From Planctomycetota bacterium (GTDB lineage Bacteria > Planctomycetota > UBA8108), in contig JAFGKN010000856.1 in assembly GCA_016928605.1 (NCBI GenBank), positions 1 to 5,687 of the forward strand: DNA of 5,687 bases, given 5' to 3'. Shown one piece after another: positions 5,191 to 5,687 of this stretch (its first letter is position 1; each line of letters opens with the position of its first letter). The notes below the pieces were generated by a model that was not told the DNA's origin, made no database searches, and saw only the letters and a program-made list of their open reading frames with translations. Both the position numbers and the translations under genes were made by a program.

Positions 5191-5687
5191 GACTCACCGC
5201 CTTCCGTGTAGGCATCGCGGGCCAGGACGAAGTCCGCGGCTTTCTGGGCCTTCCCCGCCGCTTCGACGATGAGCCGGGAGTTCTTCGGCTGGCGCAGGAC
5301 GCGGAGCCAAGCGTCAAGGTAGCTCGCCGAGTTCTCGAGCGTCCGGGAGATTCCGCATTCCCCGCAAAGGAACGCGGCTCCAAGCTCGGCGACAAGCTCC
5401 TCGCGGGAGTAGCTCGCCGATGCGAACTCAAACTGCTCCGGGCTCTCGAACCGCCCGAGCCGCTTCTTGTGGCCCGTCGAGTGCACAAGCTCATGGAAGA
5501 CCGTCGAATGGTACGCGTCCGGGCTCTCGAAGGCCCCTGGGGCCGGAACGTGGACGGAATCGTCCGCGGGCCGGTAGAAGGCGCCTCCGCTCCCGATGCG
5601 GAAGTCCGGACCGCCGCTGGCGACATACCGAGCGACAACGGGATGCGGCGGAACCGGCTCCCGCGTAGGCGCCGCTTCGGGGACCGA
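5187..5687 (-). CDS. ArdC-like antirestriction / zincin-like metallopeptidase, C-terminal part (5' cut by window edge)
   Basis: The frame is open from the window end to a TGA at 5187-5189, giving 166 residues with no start inside. A caller forced to start inside would pick GTG 5486 and destroy the active site. Visible hallmarks are GGAFYRPADDSVHVPAPGAFESPDAYHSTV (34-63, in two adjoining strands), the zinc-binding HELVHSTGH (His65, Glu66, His69), and a following YSREELVAELGAAFLCGECG (93-112) that supplies the expected glutamate ligand (about 97). NSASYLDAWLRVLRQPKNSRLIVEAAGKAQKAADFVL completes the domain. This matches the metallopeptidase-like C-terminal domain of ArdC and related plasmid/ICE proteins; in ArdC it follows an N-terminal ssDNA-binding domain, which would lie outside the window. 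ArdC protects incoming DNA from restriction during conjugation. It is the first visible gene of a coupled pair with the zinc-ribbon gene. Confidence 0.85.
   Translation of the reverse strand, partial: SVPEAAPTREPVPPHPVVARYVASGGPDFRIGSGGAFYRPADDSVHVPAPGAFESPDAYHSTVFHELVHSTGHKKRLGRFESPEQFEFASASYSREELVAELGAAFLCGECGISRTLENSASYLDAWLRVLRQPKNSRLIVEAAGKAQKAADFVLARDAYTEGGES

Noticed and set aside
4009..5211. 400-codon open frame on the plus strand
   Set aside because: It is antisense to the integrase and the zinc-ribbon gene, both with recognisable motifs; its composition is typical of a shadow frame.
5187..5486. Separate 99-residue gene starting at GTG 5486
   Set aside because: The same frame runs to the window edge and upstream codons supply the HE of HELVH, so this is the 3' part of a larger ArdC-like gene.
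1..5687. CRISPR array
   Set aside because: No regularly spaced direct repeats of suitable length are present.

Overview
The window is GC-rich bacterial DNA whose genes code densely on both strands. It looks like an uncultured soil or sediment type lineage; a phylum cannot be assigned from this sequence alone. TGA is used as an ordinary stop by several genes here (the selenoprotein gene itself, the integrase, the ArdC-like gene and the zinc-ribbon gene), so the genetic code is standard.

Left part (1-1665, + strand): an exported thioredoxin-like/beta-propeller fusion that reads through an in-frame TGA at 184-186. The TGA occupies the first cysteine position of a WCxxC redox motif (W-U-G-G-C). 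A 7-bp stem with a 5-nt, G-containing loop lies 17 nt after it, which matches the bacterial SECIS model. This is best read as a selenocysteine codon, so the host should carry SelA/SelB/SelC/SelD. A conventional gene caller would start at ATG 214 and lose the signal peptide and the active site.

Middle part (1671-3394): hairpins including a likely bidirectional terminator, then a minus-strand tRNA-like sequence. Its 3' half is tRNA-Lys(CTT)-like but its 5' anticodon strand is aberrant. Next come a small ribbon-helix-helix protein gene and a membrane-anchored formylglycine-generating-enzyme-like (SUMF1 fold) protein. The C-terminus of the latter resembles the variable region of diversity-generating retroelement targets, but no reverse transcriptase or template repeat is present in the window.

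Right part (3597-5687, - strand): accessory or mobile DNA. In transcription order there is the C-terminal part of an ArdC-type zincin (HELVH), a translationally coupled 14-cysteine zinc-ribbon protein of unknown function, a roughly 300-bp gene-free stretch rich in hairpins and a repeated 10-mer, and a compact tyrosine recombinase with all catalytic residues but no obvious N-terminal arm or core-binding domain. ArdC plus integrase suggests the edge of an integrative element or plasmid. Its boundaries cannot be placed from this window.
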